Assembly (NCBI GenBank): GCA_965657645.1
Contig: CBFHOS010000033.1
Location: forward strand, 1 to 18,124
Reading direction: 5' to 3'
Length of the DNA: 18,124 nucleotides
Source of the DNA: CBFHOS01 sp965657645
GTDB lineage: Bacteria; Pseudomonadota; Alphaproteobacteria; Puniceispirillales; Puniceispirillaceae
This document shows, in pieces, positions 6,640-14,448 of the stretch. Position numbers and translations under genes: made by a program. How positions within the stretch are numbered: the stretch's first letter is position 1; the number at the start of each line of letters is the position of its first letter. The notes under the pieces were generated by a model that saw only the letters and a list, made by a program, of their open reading frames with translations, had not been told where the DNA came from and made no database searches.

Positions 6640-8069
6640 CGTTTATACACATCATCATAGCGGACGATATCATCTTCGCCAAGATATGATCCTGTCTGAA
6701 CCTCAATGATTTCAACATCTTGGTCAGTTAAATTCGACAGACGATGCATAGCGCCCTGTTCAATATATGTCGATTGATTGGCCGAAAGCGTCAATTCTTG
6801 GTCGCCATTTACAATTGTCGCAACACCGCGCACGACCACCCAATGTTCGGAGCGATGCTGGTGCGATTGCAGGCTCAGCTTACCCGACGGTTTCACGATA
6901 ATGCGCTTTACCTTAAAGCCCGGCTGGTCGGCGAGGATCTCGAATGACCCCCATGGCCGAAAATCAGTTAGGTTCTGGGTGGCTTGTATGACGTCCTCTG
7001 CCTTTAGCATTTGCACAGCTTTGCCAACATCTTGCGTGGCGTCCATACTCGCAACCAGAACCGCGTCTTTTGTGGCGATTGCAACAATGTTTTCAATACC
7101 GACGCCAACCAGATGTACATCCGGATTCTCCGAACGCAATAGGCTGTTTTTGCTATTAAGGCTAGTCACAGGACCCGACTGGCCAACGCCATTTTCGTCC
7201 CTAACGCCCTCTTTATGGACGGCATTCCAATCACCCAGATCCGACCAATTGCCGCCATAGGGCATGACCGCGACATTATCGGCTTTTTCCATGATCGCAT
7301 AATCAACCGAGTCAGGCTCAATTTGCCGCCAAGACGCCTCATCAAAGCGCAAAAACTGGCCGTCAATTTCGGCCTTGTCATAGGCCGCACCTACCGGCAC
7401 CAGCATGTCTTTTGCATGAGTTGAAAAGGCCGCGATCACCGATTTGGCACTAAACAGAAAGATACCGGCATTCCAAAAATACCCGCCTTCATCGAGCATC
7501 GCTTGCGCCGCCACACGGTCAGGCTTTTCAACAAAGCGCTTTACCGCCAGCGCATCAGAATTATCATCTGTCGCGCCTGATCCCCCGCTTGCCTCTATGT
7601 AGCCATAGCCAGTTTCAGGATGGTTTGGCGCAATTCCGAAACACACCAGCTTGCCAGCCTGTGCCGCTTTGGCTGCTGAGGAAACAGCGTTTAGAAATTC
7701 AGCTTTATCACGAATATCATGATCGGTTGGTGCCACTAGCAACAACGCATCGGGATCGTCTTTGGTCACATGCAACGCCGCCGCCAAAATCGGTGGGGCG
7801 GTTCCCTTGCCTTGTGGCTCTAGCATGATCAGGGGATTATCAATTCCTATCGCGGCCAATTGCTCGGCACAGGTAAAACGATAGCCCTCTTGCGTCACCA
7901 CAATCGGGGCGCCAAACCTATTATCATCTGATGTGAACCGCGCCGCAGTCTGCTGGAAGGCAGTCTCTTCACGTATCAAATGTACAAATTGCTTGGGAAA
8001 ACTTTGACGCGATAGCGGCCATAGGCGCGTGCCCTGACCGCCGGCCAGCAATACCGGAATTATCGACAT
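6636..8069 (-). CDS. manC: Mannose-1-phosphate guanylyltransferase / mannose-6-phosphate isomerase
   Basis: A 477-residue bifunctional enzyme of the type II ManC/AlgA/CpsB family, usual length. The N-terminal nucleotidyltransferase domain carries the signature LLAGGQGTRLWPLSR (7-21), FPKQF (24-28), PTDH (114-117) and FVEKP (179-183). The C-terminal cupin (from about 370) carries the isomerase metal motif QSHQHRSEHW (401-410). It makes mannose-1-phosphate into GDP-mannose and can also supply mannose-6-phosphate. GDP-mannose is the substrate for the epimerase encoded at 12344-13312. It follows the UDP-glucuronate epimerase gene by 12 bp, and the upstream stop TAG overlaps its GGAG ribosome site (TAGGAG, 8084-8079), so translation is probably coupled. 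Confidence 0.95.
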   Translation of the reverse strand: MSIIPVLLAGGQGTRLWPLSRQSFPKQFVHLIREETAFQQTAARFTSDDNRFGAPIVVTQEGYRFTCAEQLAAIGIDNPLIMLEPQGKGTAPPILAAALHVTKDDPDALLLVAPTDHDIRDKAEFLNAVSSAAKAAQAGKLVCFGIAPNHPETGYGYIEASGGSGATDDNSDALAVKRFVEKPDRVAAQAMLDEGGYFWNAGIFLFSAKSVIAAFSTHAKDMLVPVGAAYDKAEIDGQFLRFDEASWRQIEPDSVDYAIMEKADNVAVMPYGGNWSDLGDWNAVHKEGVRDENGVGQSGPVTSLNSKNSLLRSENPDVHLVGVGIENIVAIATKDAVLVASMDATQDVGKAVQMLKAEDVIQATQNLTDFRPWGSFEILADQPGFKVKRIIVKPSGKLSLQSHQHRSEHWVVVRGVATIVNGDQELTLSANQSTYIEQGAMHRLSNLTDQDVEIIEVQTGSYLGEDDIVRYDDVYKR

Positions 8070-8081
8070 TAATTTTGGCTC

Positions 8082-9095
8082 CTAGCTGTCACGGCCATAA
8101 TATTCGCTGTGCCATTCTACAAAAATTTGTACGCCATCAGCAACCTTTGTATCGGGCGCAAATCCAACCCAATTTGTCAATTGAGTCATATCAGCATTGG
8201 TCATTGGAACGTCACCGGGCTGTATCGGCATCATGTTTTTCTCTGCGACCACGCCAAGTGACGCCTCCAGAGCCGCGATGTAATCCATTAGCGGCGTTGG
8301 CTGTCCATTGCCTATGTTGAACACTCTGAAAGGCGCGGTTGAGCTCGCAGGATCAGGTGCCGCCGCGTCATAATCCGGATTGGCCGTTGCCGGTTTATCC
8401 AACACCCGAATTACGCCCTCAACGATATCATCGATATAGGTAAAATCACGGATCATCTCGCCATGATTATAGACGTCAATAGCCTCGCCTTTGCGCATGG
8501 CATTGGCAAATTTAAACAAGGCCATATCAGGGCGGCTCCATGGTCCGTACACGGTGAAGAAGCGCAATCCAGTGGTAGGTAAATTATAAAGATGGCTGAA
8601 ACAATGCGCCATCAACTCATTCGCCTTTTTGGTCGCGGCATACATGCTAATCGGATGATCAACATTATCATGCTCGCTAAACGGTGCGGCTTCGTTGCCG
8701 CCATAGACCGAGGATGAACTGGCGTAGACCAGATGTGCAACCGCATGTTTTTGACAACCATCAAGGATGTTCATAAAGCCCTGAATATTCGCGTCTATAT
8801 AGGCATGGGGGTTTTCAAGGGAATACCGGACACCAGCCTGCGCGGCGAGATGTATAACCCGGTCGGGATGATGCGCTGCGAACAATGACGCCATGGCGTC
8901 ACGGTCTTCGATATCGAGCTTTGACCAGATGAAATTAGGATGATCGGCAATCTGGGCCAGCCGGTCTTGCTTTAGGCTAACATCATAATAATCGTTCAGA
9001 TTATCAACGCCAATAACGCTGTCACCGCGCGCCAGCAAGCGCTTGGCACAATGCATACCGATGAACCCAGCCACCCCTGTTATCAGAACTTTCAT
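8082..9095 (-). CDS. UDP-glucuronate 4-epimerase (SDR family)
   Basis: A 337-residue extended short-chain dehydrogenase/reductase. It shows the NAD-binding GVAGFIG (7-13), a serine-rich YASSSSVYG stretch (124-132) and the catalytic YAATK (Y152, K156). The length, the DNLNDYYD segment (31-38) after the second strand and the RFFTVYGPWSRPDMALFKF region match bacterial UDP-glucuronate 4-epimerases (LpsL, Cap1J, Gla types), which make UDP-galacturonate. It is the promoter-proximal gene of a two-gene unit with manC. Galacturonate in the final polymer is therefore plausible. UDP-glucose 4-epimerase activity is a less likely alternative. No strong ribosome site precedes the ATG at 9095. Confidence 0.88.
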   Translation of the reverse strand: MKVLITGVAGFIGMHCAKRLLARGDSVIGVDNLNDYYDVSLKQDRLAQIADHPNFIWSKLDIEDRDAMASLFAAHHPDRVIHLAAQAGVRYSLENPHAYIDANIQGFMNILDGCQKHAVAHLVYASSSSVYGGNEAAPFSEHDNVDHPISMYAATKKANELMAHCFSHLYNLPTTGLRFFTVYGPWSRPDMALFKFANAMRKGEAIDVYNHGEMIRDFTYIDDIVEGVIRVLDKPATANPDYDAAAPDPASSTAPFRVFNIGNGQPTPLMDYIAALEASLGVVAEKNMMPIQPGDVPMTNADMTQLTNWVGFAPDTKVADGVQIFVEWHSEYYGRDS

Positions 9096-9284
9096 ACGCT
9101 AACCATCTGTCTATATTTGATGAGCAATAAGTCTATCACGCCGCAAGTGGTAATCACACCACAAGGGTCTATCATATAGCCAAAGCTGGCGCAAAGCCCC
9201 GATGACATGAGCGGGTTTTCCTATTGTATTTTTCATCACCATGTTACAACCAAAATGCTTTTAACAATTTAATGTCACCTCCGC
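9096..9284. other. Divergent intergenic region, no confident promoter
   Basis: This 189-bp AT-rich gap separates two divergent genes and must hold promoters for both, but I find no -35/-10 pair I trust. The octamer GTCTATCA occurs twice (9131-9138 and 9167-9174), 36 bp apart on the same strand. Between them lies a 5-bp hairpin, GTGGT (9147-9151) with ACCAC (9158-9162). These could be regulator contacts or chance. Confidence 0.4.
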
Positions 9285-10571
9285 ATGTACAATCTTCGCC
9301 ATACATTCCAAGCGGCAAATGCTGAATTGGCTCAAAAGCCTTTGCTAGCGCGTGTTTTTTTCGTTTTCTGGCTATTGGGTCCGTTGATCTATTTGATTGA
9401 ACGTAGCCCTGCTGACATTTGGCTATCATTGATCGGCTTAACCTTTTTAGGACGATCTATCGTGACAAATGACTGGCGCTGGACCAAGCTATTTTGGGTT
9501 CAAATGGTTGGGCTTTTTTGGGGAGCGCTTTTTCTTTCTGCACTCTTCAGTCCGCTGCCTGCCGAGGCGGCAAGTGAAGCTGCAATCTGGGTCAGGTTTC
9601 CCTTATTCGCGGTAGCTACCTTGCATTGGCTTGGTCGGAACCCGGCGCTGTTACGCATGCTACTGCTCAGCACTGCGATGGGGCTAACCGTGCTTGGCCT
9701 CATTTTATTAGCAGAATTGTATGTAAATTTTGCGGTGTGGTCGACACCCGGAACCCAAGGTGGCCGCCTCACATGGCCATATGGTGACCCTGTCCCAGGC
9801 AATTATCTCGCAAAGCTTGGCTTGGTCGTTGTAGTCGCGTTGGCAGCGATCGTTTCAGGACAAAACAAAGTGAATTCACGCATAGCATTTGCTGCCTTCA
9901 TAGCCCTGTTGGCAATGACGATCCTAACTGGTGAACGGATCAATAGCATTTTGGTGCTATCAAGTTTTGGTCTAGCGTTGGTTTGGTTGAATTTGCATCG
10001 CATCAAATTTCTCGCTGGTATTTTTGGCCTAACGGCAATTGTGGTCAGCACGGCAATCTCATCTAATGATTTTTTAAGATTGAAATTTACCACCAATTTC
10101 ATTGACGGATTATTTAATGTAGCCAATAGCGGTTATTATCACCTCTGGAATACTGGGTTAGAAATTTTTAAATTAGCACCCGTGACCGGTATCGGGGCAG
10201 GCATGTTTCGAACCCTATGCCAAGAAATACAGTTTCCAAGTGACGTAATTGCGCGGTGTGATAATCACCCCCATCAATATTACATCCAGATCATGAGCGA
10301 GAGCGGCATTGTTGGTCTATTTGCGTTTGTTCTAATGGTCGCAAGCCTAATCTATTACATCTGGCGTAATGGGCACGGCACAAATGACAAATTCCGCCAA
10401 GTTTGTTTCATAGTGCCCTTAGCCCTATTCTTTCCAGTTCAGGCAACGGCCGATGTGTTTGGGCAATGGATCAATTTAATGATCTGGTATTCGATAGCAC
10501 TTGCATTGACCTGTAGCAAAGTCACCATTTTAAATGGCTCCGGTTCCAACACTGTAGACCGCCAGCCCTAA
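9285..10571 (+). CDS. O-antigen ligase/polymerase family membrane protein (Wzy_C)
   Basis: A 428-residue protein dominated by about ten hydrophobic segments, in the O-antigen ligase / Wzy polymerase family. The large periplasmic loop near residues 288-345 has the family signature: an HLWNTGLEIF stretch, TGIGAGMF (301-308), then the HPHQYY histidine motif (328-333) and an SESGIVGL helix start. An arginine in LTGER (214-218) fits the basic residue these proteins use to handle the lipid-linked donor. It would either join repeat units or transfer the polymer to an acceptor. The H-P-H motif leans toward ligase/polymerase catalysis, but sequence alone does not separate WaaL from Wzy. The start at 9285 follows an in-frame stop at 9270-9272 and has no visible Shine-Dalgarno. 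The gene stands alone on this strand. Confidence 0.85.
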   Translation: MYNLRHTFQAANAELAQKPLLARVFFVFWLLGPLIYLIERSPADIWLSLIGLTFLGRSIVTNDWRWTKLFWVQMVGLFWGALFLSALFSPLPAEAASEAAIWVRFPLFAVATLHWLGRNPALLRMLLLSTAMGLTVLGLILLAELYVNFAVWSTPGTQGGRLTWPYGDPVPGNYLAKLGLVVVVALAAIVSGQNKVNSRIAFAAFIALLAMTILTGERINSILVLSSFGLALVWLNLHRIKFLAGIFGLTAIVVSTAISSNDFLRLKFTTNFIDGLFNVANSGYYHLWNTGLEIFKLAPVTGIGAGMFRTLCQEIQFPSDVIARCDNHPHQYYIQIMSESGIVGLFAFVLMVASLIYYIWRNGHGTNDKFRQVCFIVPLALFFPVQATADVFGQWINLMIWYSIALALTCSKVTILNGSGSNTVDRQP

Positions 10572-11245
10572 CTCAGGCGTTCCAAGCCACCAAGCTTGGT
10601 TAAATTAGCAATGCCTTTTGGCAATGTAGAAAATAGCCGCGCAAAACGCCGTTTGGGCTCAGTCATTAACCTAAACAGCCATTCCAGCCCAAGCTTTGCA
10701 AAAATGTCGGGCACTGTTTTCTCACGTCCCTCTAACATGTTTACTGCTCCGCCAACGCAAAAGCACTTTGCTCCCGTAGACTGGTAAATCAAGTCCGCTA
10801 TCCATTCCTGCTTGGGCGAACCTACCGCCAGGAAAATCAAATGTGTTGGGCCAAGCGGTGGCAATTCGATGGCATTAACATCATTCAATGTTTTAACCCA
10901 TGGCAGATCAAATTTGGCAACATCCCGCCCAAGCAACTCTTGCACAATTCGTAAATCGCCATCAAACCCCATTACCACAACCGGGCGGTCGGGCGCTTTG
11001 TCTCGTGCAAAAACAAGGGCCTCACGCAACAAATCACGTCCCGGCTTGCGTTCAACCGACAGGCCACGCAACCTGCAGGCCAATGAGCCCATTATTCCAT
11101 CAACCCAAAACACTGCACGATCGGCCACGAAACCGGGCGACCCCAACAAATCGAGTCCCATAAGATTGAGTGCAACCACCGGCTCCGGGGCTGTCATGAG
11201 GCGCTCAATTTGGTCGCTAATTCTGATGGTAAAAGGTTGCTGCAT
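10568..11245 (-). CDS. WecG/TagA/CpsF-family glycosyltransferase
   Basis: A 225-residue protein of glycosyltransferase family 26. These enzymes add a second sugar (for example ManNAc or ManNAcA) to a lipid-linked first sugar at the inner membrane. The family fingerprints are D49 in WVDG (the catalytic-aspartate position of TagA), FLAVGSPKQE (138-147) and, at 163-201, a GGAVNMLEG loop followed by GLEWLFRL and PKRRF. The frame is open from 11344, but the ATG at 11245 is preferred because AAGG sits upstream and the first 33 codons lie inside the upstream glycosyltransferase gene, leaving a 29-bp overlap. The protein is slightly short, and the usual N-terminal asparagine-containing strand reads VVALNLMG (23-30). 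The family call is secure; donor and acceptor are unknown. Confidence 0.85.
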   Translation of the reverse strand: MQQPFTIRISDQIERLMTAPEPVVALNLMGLDLLGSPGFVADRAVFWVDGIMGSLACRLRGLSVERKPGRDLLREALVFARDKAPDRPVVVMGFDGDLRIVQELLGRDVAKFDLPWVKTLNDVNAIELPPLGPTHLIFLAVGSPKQEWIADLIYQSTGAKCFCVGGAVNMLEGREKTVPDIFAKLGLEWLFRLMTEPKRRFARLFSTLPKGIANLTKLGGLERLS

Positions 11246-12308
11246 CTTGGTGTACCTTGCGTGTTTCTCGACTAATCGACTGTCTGGATTGTGCGTCACT
11301 ACCTTGCATATCGGCAAATGCGGACAGGCACCGCGCCGTTGCAAGGTCCGGCGTTAGCAATTCATCAGGAGACACCAATAGCCGCGCCCCAGGTAGCACA
11401 GCACCGCCGCTCTTTGGAAGGCATAATACAGGTAAACCAAATGCCGAAGCTTCAAAGGTAAAAAATCCAGCCTGTTCAAGCGATAGTGACAAGGCCATGC
11501 GGCTTTGCTGCATCATATCGAAAATCGCCTCTCGGGTCACATCCTGAAAACAGGAAATATTCTCATGCAATTTGTCATTGTTACCAATGTTACCAATTAT
11601 CGCGATCCGGTGCCCTTGTGTCGCAAGTCGAGTTGCAACATCCAGCGTCAACGCCAAATTTTTGAGTGGGTGCGGGCCAACATAAGTAATGAAATCATAA
11701 TGGCACTCGGATGGTTGTTTAGGCTGTTCAGCCGCAACAAACGGCGCCACATCAGTCTCGATAAAGCGTGATCTTTGATCATGAAACCCGAGCGCATCCG
11801 CAACCGCAAGAGTTGCAGGCACAACCTGTAGGCGCCGAGCTTTGATCAGCAGAATCGATATTTTATAGAGTATTGGGATGAAGATATTACGGGTAAAACG
11901 CGTCAATATCCCAGTCGATTGCGACAGGTGCAGATGCAACATATTTACAGCACCGCCACCAGTGATAGGCGCAATTTTCACCCAACGAGGAACAGTTAAG
12001 AAAAATAGAAAATTCCACAAAGGCAAATAATTGAGCACGACAATATGCCTTGCTGGCTGAAAATGTAGCCTGATCATCTGGACCAGCAACCAGCTGTAAG
12101 CGGATAACGAATTACGCCACCGCGACCGCGCGCTAATCAATGGCGACGATACTTTTCCCGGCGCTAGATCGTTGAGCTCGGTCTCTTCACTAGGGGCGAG
12201 CCTGACGCCGTACTTGTTAAGGGCGTAAAGGTTTGCAAGCCGCCCCTCACCGCGATTATCAGAGATGTCACAGGCGACGAAAACCGGCAGGTCTGCACTT
12301 GCTTTTGA
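11217..12308 (-). CDS. GT4-like glycosyltransferase
   Basis: A protein of about 364 residues resembling GT-B fold, family 4 (retaining) glycosyltransferases. The C-terminal half carries a donor-binding motif of the E-x7-E type: SLEQAGFFTFEASAFGLPV, with E279 and E287, followed by a PKSGG turn. A TYVGPHPLKNL segment (209-219) matches the GT4 region that positions the sugar nucleotide. The N-terminal half is divergent, with a hydrophobic stretch (about 90-107) that may lie against the membrane. The start is a GTG codon at 12311-12309 preceded by a GGGGGG run 6 nt upstream; I count the first codon from 12311 and list the body to its near edge. It lies between the epimerase gene and wecG-like gene in one transcript. 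The transferred sugar is unknown. Confidence 0.75.
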   Translation of the reverse strand, partial: SKASADLPVFVACDISDNRGEGRLANLYALNKYGVRLAPSEETELNDLAPGKVSSPLISARSRWRNSLSAYSWLLVQMIRLHFQPARHIVVLNYLPLWNFLFFLTVPRWVKIAPITGGGAVNMLHLHLSQSTGILTRFTRNIFIPILYKISILLIKARRLQVVPATLAVADALGFHDQRSRFIETDVAPFVAAEQPKQPSECHYDFITYVGPHPLKNLALTLDVATRLATQGHRIAIIGNIGNNDKLHENISCFQDVTREAIFDMMQQSRMALSLSLEQAGFFTFEASAFGLPVLCLPKSGGAVLPGARLLVSPDELLTPDLATARCLSAFADMQGSDAQSRQSISRETRKVHQDAATFYHQN

Positions 12309-12343
12309 CACGGCATACCCCCCGACACTGGCAACAAATAGGC

Positions 12344-13312
12344 CTAGTGGTTAGACCCATTTAATTGTTGCTCGATCCACGGATATGTTTTAGCGAGACC
12401 ATCAGCTAATAGCGCAGTTGGACGCCAACCAATTTTATCAAAAATCAGCCTGTTGTCGGAATTCCGGCCACGCACGCCCTGGGGCCCCGGCACATGGTTT
12501 ATCGATATGGATTTGCCGGCAATCTTCGCAACAATTTCGACCAATTGATTAATCGTAACCATCTCATCCGACCCAATGTTAAATGGCCCATGCTCGGTTG
12601 ACCGCATCAGCGTCAGCGTGCCGGTGATACATTCATCCACATGGAGAAACGAGCGCGTTTGCAATCCATCACCCCAGATTTCAATCTGATCGCCATCAGC
12701 GGCCGCGGCGACCTTCCGGCAAATCGCGGCTGGAACTTTTTCACGGCCACCATCGAAAGTACCTTCTTCACCAAAGATATTGTGATAACGCGCGACACGA
12801 ACCCGAAAGCCTTCATTGCGTGCATGCGCCATATACAGCCGCTCACTGAAAAGCTTTTCCCACCCATAGTCCGAATCTGGATTGGCTGGGTAGGCCGAGC
12901 TCTCTTCACAATTCGGATTGTCTGGATCGAGTTGATTTTCTTCAGGATAGATGCAAGCCGACGATGAATAGAAAATGTTCTTTGAATTACGCCGCAGGCA
13001 AGACCGGAGAACATTCAAATTAATCAGAGCCGAGTTCTGCATGATCGCAGCATCATTCTCACCTGTAAATATATAGCCGGCCCCGCCCATATCAGCTGCA
13101 AATTGATAAATCTCATCGAAAGGACGATCGATAGCCTCGTCGCAAACTGCGGGATCACATAAATCACCGCGGATGAAGTCATCTGCCTCTACCGAGGTAA
13201 AATCTGGGTATTTTGCGTCAACAGACCTCACCCAAAAGCCCTCAGCCTGGAGACGTCTAACCATATGATGGCCAATAAAGCCGCTCCCACCGAGAACAAG
13301 TGCAGTTTTCAT
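12344..13312 (-). CDS. GDP-mannose 3',5'-epimerase-type SDR enzyme
   Basis: A 322-residue extended SDR protein. The NAD site is GGSGFIG (8-14). Four functional residues of Arabidopsis GDP-mannose 3',5'-epimerase (C145, Y174, K178, K217) all align at a constant offset of 25: C120 in SSSACIYPE, Y149 and K153 in YGWEK, and K192 in GGREKVPAA. RYHNIFG (175-181) and the GTFDGGREK block are also typical. The plant enzyme makes GDP-L-galactose and some GDP-L-gulose from GDP-mannose. Here manC in the same locus would supply the substrate. The frame is open to 13498, but the ATG at 13312 starts the Rossmann fold directly and has a GGAAAG site upstream. It heads a minus-strand unit with two glycosyltransferases. 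A different NDP-sugar epimerase is possible but unlikely given the residue match. Confidence 0.85.
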   Translation of the reverse strand: MKTALVLGGSGFIGHHMVRRLQAEGFWVRSVDAKYPDFTSVEADDFIRGDLCDPAVCDEAIDRPFDEIYQFAADMGGAGYIFTGENDAAIMQNSALINLNVLRSCLRRNSKNIFYSSSACIYPEENQLDPDNPNCEESSAYPANPDSDYGWEKLFSERLYMAHARNEGFRVRVARYHNIFGEEGTFDGGREKVPAAICRKVAAAADGDQIEIWGDGLQTRSFLHVDECITGTLTLMRSTEHGPFNIGSDEMVTINQLVEIVAKIAGKSISINHVPGPQGVRGRNSDNRLIFDKIGWRPTALLADGLAKTYPWIEQQLNGSNH

Positions 13313-13475
13313 AATGGACTTTCCGTAACAAAACACCGACAAACAAGCCGTGTTGTTAATAATCAGCCTGTAGTGTCGATAATAACCTGTGGTAACTACC
13401 GTGGTTTCATCTAAAATGTTGACGTACCATATTAAGTTGCGGTCGCCAAGTCCAGTTGCCCTGAAGGAAAAATCC
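13313..13475. other. Divergent intergenic region between epimerase and FkbM genes
   Basis: This 163-bp AT-rich gap should carry promoters for both divergent units. A GATAAT hexamer (13378-13383) is a possible plus-strand -10, but its best upstream -35 match (TTGTTA, 13353-13358) is 19 bp away, too far to be convincing. Two similar words, CCTGTAGTG (13367-13375) and CCTGTGGTA (13386-13394), sit 19 bp apart, and GGTAACTACC (13391-13400) is a short inverted repeat. No regulator is assigned. Confidence 0.35.
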
Positions 13476-14375
13476 ATGCAACGCATATATTTCATCATTG
13501 CTGGGGTTTGCTACAAACTCATCCAATGGCTACGCATTTCAAACAAGATCAACTCGACTGATATAGCGGTCTTTGCAAATGATGATCTGGGACTTCGCAT
13601 CAGCTGTCTTGGCGAGTTTGAGGCGGACATCCTGACATTTCTGCGGCAAAATATTGCGGACAAAATGCATACAAAAACCCTTCTGGACGTTGGCGCCAAC
13701 ATTGGCAACCACACCTATGGGTTGAATGATTATTTCGCAGAATGTCATGTTTTCGAAGCTGACCCGCGCACATATAATTTACTATGCGCCAACATGGCAG
13801 ACATGAAAAACGTCATCTGCCACCAACTGGCGATATCCAACGCCAACGGCACAGCGTCTTTTTCCAGCGATCGGATTAACACAGGTAGATCACACATAAT
13901 CCCCCAGCAAGACCAATTTGGCGCCTCAAACGATCACAATGATGGCGACAACGAGGCCTTAACCTTTGAAGTTGAAACAAAGAAACTGGATGATGCGCAA
14001 CTGGGTGACCGCGAGATAGGCTTGCTAAAAATTGATGTGGAAGGGCATGAACTCCAAGTCCTAGAAGGCGCGGCTTACTTACTTCGCCGCCAAAAGCCCG
14101 TCGTGCTGATTGAGTTGCTGGAAACTGATATAATTAACGGCCGTGCCGCGTCTCTCGATTATTTGTTCAATGTGGGCTATGGCAGATTTCAAAGTATTGA
14201 GACGCCAACCATGCGCATTGCGGCCCTCAATAATTTTCCTCTATTGCGGTGGATAAATCATATCATCCACGCCTTGGAGGTGATTTTGATTGGCCAGCGC
14301 TCTGCGAAGGCGGTAGATGTCGATATCACAAACCTTACCGCAAAAAACTATGATGCGGTGCTTGCCCGTGAATAG
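13476..14375 (+). CDS. FkbM-family methyltransferase
   Basis: A 299-residue SAM-dependent methyltransferase of the FkbM family, common in polysaccharide loci, where members O-methylate sugars. The SAM-binding motif is LLDVGANIGNHT (69-80), the acidic adenosine contact is in FEADPRTY (93-100), and the family hallmark LLKIDVEGHELQVLEGA spans 183-199. A hydrophobic stretch at about 3-19 may attach it to the membrane. The frame is open from 13389, but the ATG at 13476 has an AAGGA site (13464-13468) at good distance and the extra 29 residues look like non-coding sequence. It is first in a plus-strand unit with the flippase and second Wzy-type gene. The methylated sugar is unknown. Confidence 0.87.
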   Translation: MQRIYFIIAGVCYKLIQWLRISNKINSTDIAVFANDDLGLRISCLGEFEADILTFLRQNIADKMHTKTLLDVGANIGNHTYGLNDYFAECHVFEADPRTYNLLCANMADMKNVICHQLAISNANGTASFSSDRINTGRSHIIPQQDQFGASNDHNDGDNEALTFEVETKKLDDAQLGDREIGLLKIDVEGHELQVLEGAAYLLRRQKPVVLIELLETDIINGRAASLDYLFNVGYGRFQSIETPTMRIAALNNFPLLRWINHIIHALEVILIGQRSAKAVDVDITNLTAKNYDAVLARE

Positions 14376-14391
14376 ATTGGAGTCCGTTCTA

Positions 14392-14448
14392 ATGCAGCGA
14401 CTTAATATCTGTGATGGTCTACAAGCGCGTGGCGGCCTAGATGGTTAG
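14392..14448 (+). CDS. Short leader-like reading frame overlapping the flippase start
   Basis: An 18-codon frame starts at an ATG 9 nt after a GGAG site (14379-14382) and ends at a TAG inside the first codons of the flippase gene, an 8-nt overlap. Such an arrangement could couple flippase translation to the short frame. Its peptide begins MQRLNICDGLQARGGL, loosely like the first residues of some GT4 glycosyltransferases, so it might be a remnant of a lost gene. No family can be assigned to so short a peptide, and it may not be translated. Confidence 0.3.
   Translation: MQRLNICDGLQARGGLDG

Noticed and set aside
6636..6760. Search for an intrinsic terminator at the hpaR/manC junction.
   Set aside because: No GC-rich hairpin followed by a T run was found on either strand.
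9193..9219. Possible terminator: AAAGCCCC, then GCGGGTTTT.
   Set aside because: The stem pairs only in pieces with mismatches, and no gene on the plus strand ends upstream of it.
11246..11344. 33-residue extension of the WecG-type protein.
   Set aside because: It lies inside the upstream glycosyltransferase gene and does not resemble the family; the ATG at 11245 has an AAGG site.
10812..11357. 181-codon plus-strand open frame opposite the WecG-type gene.
   Set aside because: Rich in Ser, Thr, Arg and Pro with no motif; it mirrors a clear coding gene on the other strand.
13313..13498. 62-residue N-terminal extension of the GDP-mannose epimerase.
   Set aside because: The Rossmann fold begins at the ATG at 13312, which has its own ribosome site. 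The extension overlaps the start of the divergent methyltransferase gene.
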